Below are positions 60,401 through 64,000 of a DNA stretch of 64,000 nt, one piece after another. Position 1 is the first letter of the stretch. Every line of letters begins with the position of its first letter. The notes beneath the pieces are model-generated. The model did not search any database. It had not been told where the DNA came from and was given only the letters and a program-made list of their open reading frames with translations. Source of the DNA: Tigriopus japonicus (taxonomy: Eukaryota; Arthropoda; Copepoda; Harpacticoida; Harpacticidae); assembly GCA_010645155.1 (NCBI GenBank), contig CM021315.1, forward strand, positions 12,645,465 to 12,709,464, in the 5' to 3' direction. A program made the position numbers and the translations under genes.

Positions 60401-60512
60401 AGGCATGTTGTTTTAACATACGACTGACCTTTAAAACTGGCATGATGATGTCAGATTTTGGCAACGCTGAAAAGTTTGTTTACGAAGTTTTGTTAGAAAT
60501 ATAGGGCTCATA
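57444..60512. mobile_element. 3.07 kb DNA transposon with about 93-bp inverted termini and 10-bp duplication
   Basis: Both ends begin TATGAGCCCTATATTTCTAA and match inward for about 93 bp with three mismatches, to GCCAGTTTTAAAGGTCA. A perfect 10-bp direct repeat, TCATTACCAG, flanks the element (57434-57443 and 60513-60522). Long termini and a 9-10-bp duplication fit Mutator-like elements best, but the superfamily is not proven. Short open frames inside (58077-58280, 58429-58689, 59277-59459 and 59737-59952 on the minus strand, 60193-60504 on the plus strand) do not give a recognisable transposase. They may be decayed exons. Confidence 0.9.
58181..58236. repeat. Two-copy 28-bp tandem repeat inside the transposon
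   Basis: AGCTCTTGCTCCTTTGAGCA and its 8-base continuation are repeated immediately with four changes. Because 28 is not a multiple of 3, the duplication would shift any reading frame crossing it. Confidence 0.75.
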
Positions 60513-60522
60513 TCATTACCAG

Positions 60523-63500
60523 AGCCCTCCGATCAGTTTTGCCATCAACGCCAAATTAGCTTTAATCAAAATTTGGCCAAAGTTCGGTTTCTTATTTTCA
60601 CAAAAGCCTAACTATTCCAGTTTCTATCATATATTATGCTTGATGTTTCGTCTTGCTGATACATCTTGAAAGCCTGCTGAATTTTCTAACTTCATGACTA
60701 TACTTCAAAAAAAATTAAGTTTGATGTGGTCGAGTGAGAAACACTTCATCAGTCCTGAGTCAAGACTCGACGTATCAGGTATGCTGTCGAAGAATTGAAG
60801 AAAAGGTCAACAGATACACTTGGTGCATTCATGAGTGTGCTTTGTTCATAATTCTATTTCATGTTGCAAAATGACATGTTTTTAAGTCGCTAAGTCATTG
60901 TGTAACCAGATTGTCCCATAAAATATTCATGGAAATAGACCGACAAAAAACTATGTTTTCCTTTAAATAGACCGTCTTGTCGCTGTTGGCAGCGTTCCTG
61001 ATTTTACTGATCAAGGAGAACGACCGTCCGACCGTCTTCCTCTCCTCGTGCTGAGAGAAGAAATTCAGGGCAGCAGAAATGAAAATGTTCAGGGCGGCAA
61101 ACATAAAAATAGGGATTCAATGCTTAAATAACATTGATAATAGTGTGCAACACACGTGGATCATATTTTCTTTGACACAAATAACAATACGATTGAAAGA
61201 ATATCATGTAACTTAATACTTCCAATGCAATAAGAATTTCTGATCCTGAATGCTCTGAAGTGACGTCACGGGTAATGTTCGTCCAAGGAAGTTCAAGGAA
61301 GGCGAATGACCACAGACCATATAATGGCTAGACCTCGCTTCGTGCGAGAAAAAGGTGGACAACTTTGCTTCATCAGCTGGAACATAACACTACACCCTAA
61401 AATGGTGGGAATTTCGAACTTTTCAAAATTTTGCCAGCATGGCCAAATCCTGAACAAACTCAACCATGGACGTCTCGAGTGGACGACTAACGGAACAGAA
61501 TCGCCCAACCTCTCCGACCACTTGGTTGGCTAAAATTCTGAGCCCATTTACTGTAGACTCATTTGGCTTCCCAAGCGATGCTCAGGGTTAGACTTATTTT
61601 GACTTGAGCCCAATCAAGACTAGTTTTTCAAAAAGAAGAATGGACAAAGTTGTGCAATAATTGAACATTGAATAATGATTTCCAAATGATTAGTATGTTT
61701 TGGGTCCATCTCATTAATCTTGTCTCAAATACTATGACACAAGATTAGAAATTTGACTTGCCCTCTAAATGTTTGTGACCCTTGACAATGCCAGTAGTTG
61801 TCTATAAAGGAAGCACTTCAGCTTGTTCCTGGTTGTGGTTGAATTTAAAGCGTCAGGAAACAAAAATCCATAGAAAACAAGTCAAATGTGGTCTTCAGAC
61901 TTTTTTGAAGGGGTGTGAAGTGAAGTGGTGGGCACCAGGGTGAGACCAAAGGGGCTCTATGAGTGGTGGGGAACTTCGGCCATCAATGACCAACGAACAC
62001 AAGTGTTGAAAGATATGTTCAGGAGTTTCCATTCAATGAGATCTACTGAAGTGCATACAAAGGTAGGCAAATCTAGATTTATTTGAAGTATGAATAACCA
62101 ATATGTTGCAATGCACCTCATTTTGGTTGCTTTTTTTGGATGCATCACAACAAGGCTTGAATAGTTAATGACCAATTTTGTTTTGCAGAATGAAACCCAT
62201 CTCCACATTTGTTAAACACAATCCAAAAATATTTAGGGCACTAAGAACTGGCTTTCTAAGGTCTTTATGTTAACTCTTTCAAGTCATAAGGTGTTTGCAC
62301 TCACCAAGGTGTTATGATGAAGAAAAATTGGAGCAAAAGGTGTTTATTTTAATTTATCTGTGCAATGGACTATGCAGTCCTTAAAGGTGCAAAAATATGG
62401 AATTGTCATAGTGATCAAAATTTTGTGCTTTCAATTCACTTGCCATTTGCATTGAGCATTTCCTTATTTGTAACTTTTTTCTTTATTTTACATTGTTCAT
62501 ACATTTTACTTGCTGGTTGTATTTATCAAAAGTTAAGGTGACCAATGTTGCTAAACAGAATTTGTCTAGAATTGCATATTGCCCTTTCATGTAAAACAAA
62601 TGATGGCTTAGCAATGTTGATACAATTATGCCTAACATAACATTGCTCCATCAAGATCAACAAGTCAAGATGAGCAATAGAAGTCAACAGTGTGTTCAAT
62701 CTTAACCCCTCCATCAAATGTTTGGTTTGGAGGCTGTTCCCTGTTTTACTTATGATCTAAAATCTTGGACAATCTATCAAATCCAGTTCACTTTGAAACA
62801 GCCTTTTCACACAAAGTTTAAAGTTTCATCAACTTTTCCGGAACATTAAAAGATACATCATTGTCAGCCAGCTTTGGTTTTGAAAAATTCCGCTTTGATG
62901 TTAGTTTTTGTGACTATCACTATCATAGTTTCTCAAAACATTTATATGTTTGTGAGTAGGATGTGCTTCTGATTTGTTCCAAGGAAAATTTCTTAGTCCT
63001 TTATTCCTTTCACCAAGATTGGAAAAATACTTAAGGATAAATGCAAAGACTGTCTATCTTCTGAAAACAATAACACTTATGAATTAGACCACAAATGCAA
63101 CAAAAATTAAGGGATACTATGCCCTGGAAGGATATAGTGTTATATATTCTAATGCATTAAGCAAATACCTAAGGAATACGTAATTATTATTACTATTACT
63201 ATTAATACGTAAGGAAATACTTCTTGTTAAAATATACTTCAATAAACACATATATAAATCAATGTTATGAAACACGTTGTAAAATAGATGAGAAGGAACA
63301 GGAAATAATTTGTTGCAAACTTGTCTATATTATGTGAAATAATAGATTGGCAGCTACAAAATCACATGGTTAAAATCAACCATTCAGGAAGAAAGATGCA
63401 AATATGACTACAATAACCTTCCCCTTAGCAGGTAAAATGGTTAGATGGTATTTCATGCAACAAGAAAATAGGAGAATTTTATGTTCATAGTTTAACAGGA

Positions 63501-63897
63501 TCATTAAGAATGAGCTAACAACACCAAAAAATGAAAAACTTGCTTCTTTGCTTCATTCCTTCCTCTAGCCAACCAAGCGGTCACTTCAATTGTCCGTACG
63601 ACATCCAGGGTCTAGATATCTATGACTCAACGTACCGTACTGTACGTACTTTGTTCTCGACGCGAGCAAGCGTCTTTACTTCTGAGCACGCGGTCGCCCT
63701 GAGATTTCAAAGCTAGCGCAGCTGGGCCTAGTGGTGTCACTTTTCCGTTACGGAAAGTGAAACACCCTGGTATAAGCAATTCTTTCTTTTGGTCCTTGAT
63801 ACTTACTCTCCCCTGGGAGAATGTAGTATTTTCTACCGAGTAAGTTTTAATGACCACAAGCTTTACGGTGCCCATGTGGGAACAGGGGGTTTTGGGT
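60523..63897. other. AT-rich intergenic DNA
   Basis: No gene with a recognisable domain or splice structure was found. A short imperfect hairpin (CACTTTTCCG and CGGAAAGTG) lies near 63738-63760. Confidence 0.35.
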
Positions 63898-64000
63898 GGG
63901 GAGAAGTAAGCGGGAGAAGTAAGCGGGAGAAGTAAGCGGGAGAAGTAAGAGGGAGAAGTAAGCGGGAGAAGTAAGCGGGAGAAGTAAGCGGGAGAAGTAA
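63898..64000. repeat. 13-bp minisatellite running off the window end
   Basis: About eight copies of GGGAGAAGTAAGC, nearly perfect, with one variant unit (AAGAGGG instead of AAGCGGG) near 63949. The array continues beyond 64000, so its full size is unknown. Confidence 0.95.

Overview
The window is nuclear DNA from an animal, most likely an arthropod and possibly a copepod-like crustacean. Protein-coding genes have spliceosomal GT-AG introns, the muscle myosin heavy chain has arthropod-style sequence, and long AT-rich spacers are full of small DNA transposons. The species assignment is inference; the sequence does not prove it.

Layout. (1) 1-12.1 kb: a minus-strand gene with a PH domain (exons at 3905-4213, 2879-3001 and 994-1120). 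A low-complexity 5' exon at 11405-12112 is probably part of the same gene. Its 3' end lies off the window. (2) 12.1-19.3 kb: no gene that I can support. (3) 19.4-28.0 kb: a complete muscle myosin heavy chain gene on the minus strand. It has four coding exons (27759-27974, 20992-25128, 20506-20912, 19411-20440) that join in phase to 1929 residues. The whole motor after residue 72 lies in one exon. (4) 28.2-34.1 kb: a transposon nest. A broken non-LTR retrotransposon is split by a 3.2 kb hAT-like element, which contains a 1.5 kb hAT-like element, which contains a 0.6 kb Tc1/mariner-like element. Each layer carries its own target-site duplication. (5) 35.5-36.8 kb: an intronless nuclear receptor on the minus strand. 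(6) 38.5-41.6 kb: two minus-strand genes in tandem, PGAP2-like then an unrecognised three-exon coiled-coil protein, 119 bp apart. (7) 44.5-49.5 kb: intronless Vps18 and DDX41/abstrakt on the plus strand, 167 bp apart. (8) 51.0-52.4 kb: RBBP4/Caf1-55 on the minus strand. (9) 53-64 kb: gene-poor, AT-rich DNA with several well-delimited transposons and a 13-bp tandem repeat running off the end.

How things fit together. The genes are mostly housekeeping: endolysosomal tethering (Vps18), RNA helicase (DDX41), chromatin assembly (RBBP4) and GPI-anchor remodelling (PGAP2), plus muscle contraction (myosin) and a lineage-type nuclear receptor. The most interesting pattern is two independent close same-strand pairs, PGAP2-like/coiled-coil and Vps18/DDX41. 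In both, a poly(A) signal of the upstream gene is followed within about 60-70 bp by a good 3' splice site at or just before the downstream start codon, with no 5' splice site between. That is the arrangement expected of operons resolved by spliced-leader trans-splicing. At least six DNA transposon insertions can be delimited to the base by inverted termini and flanking duplications.
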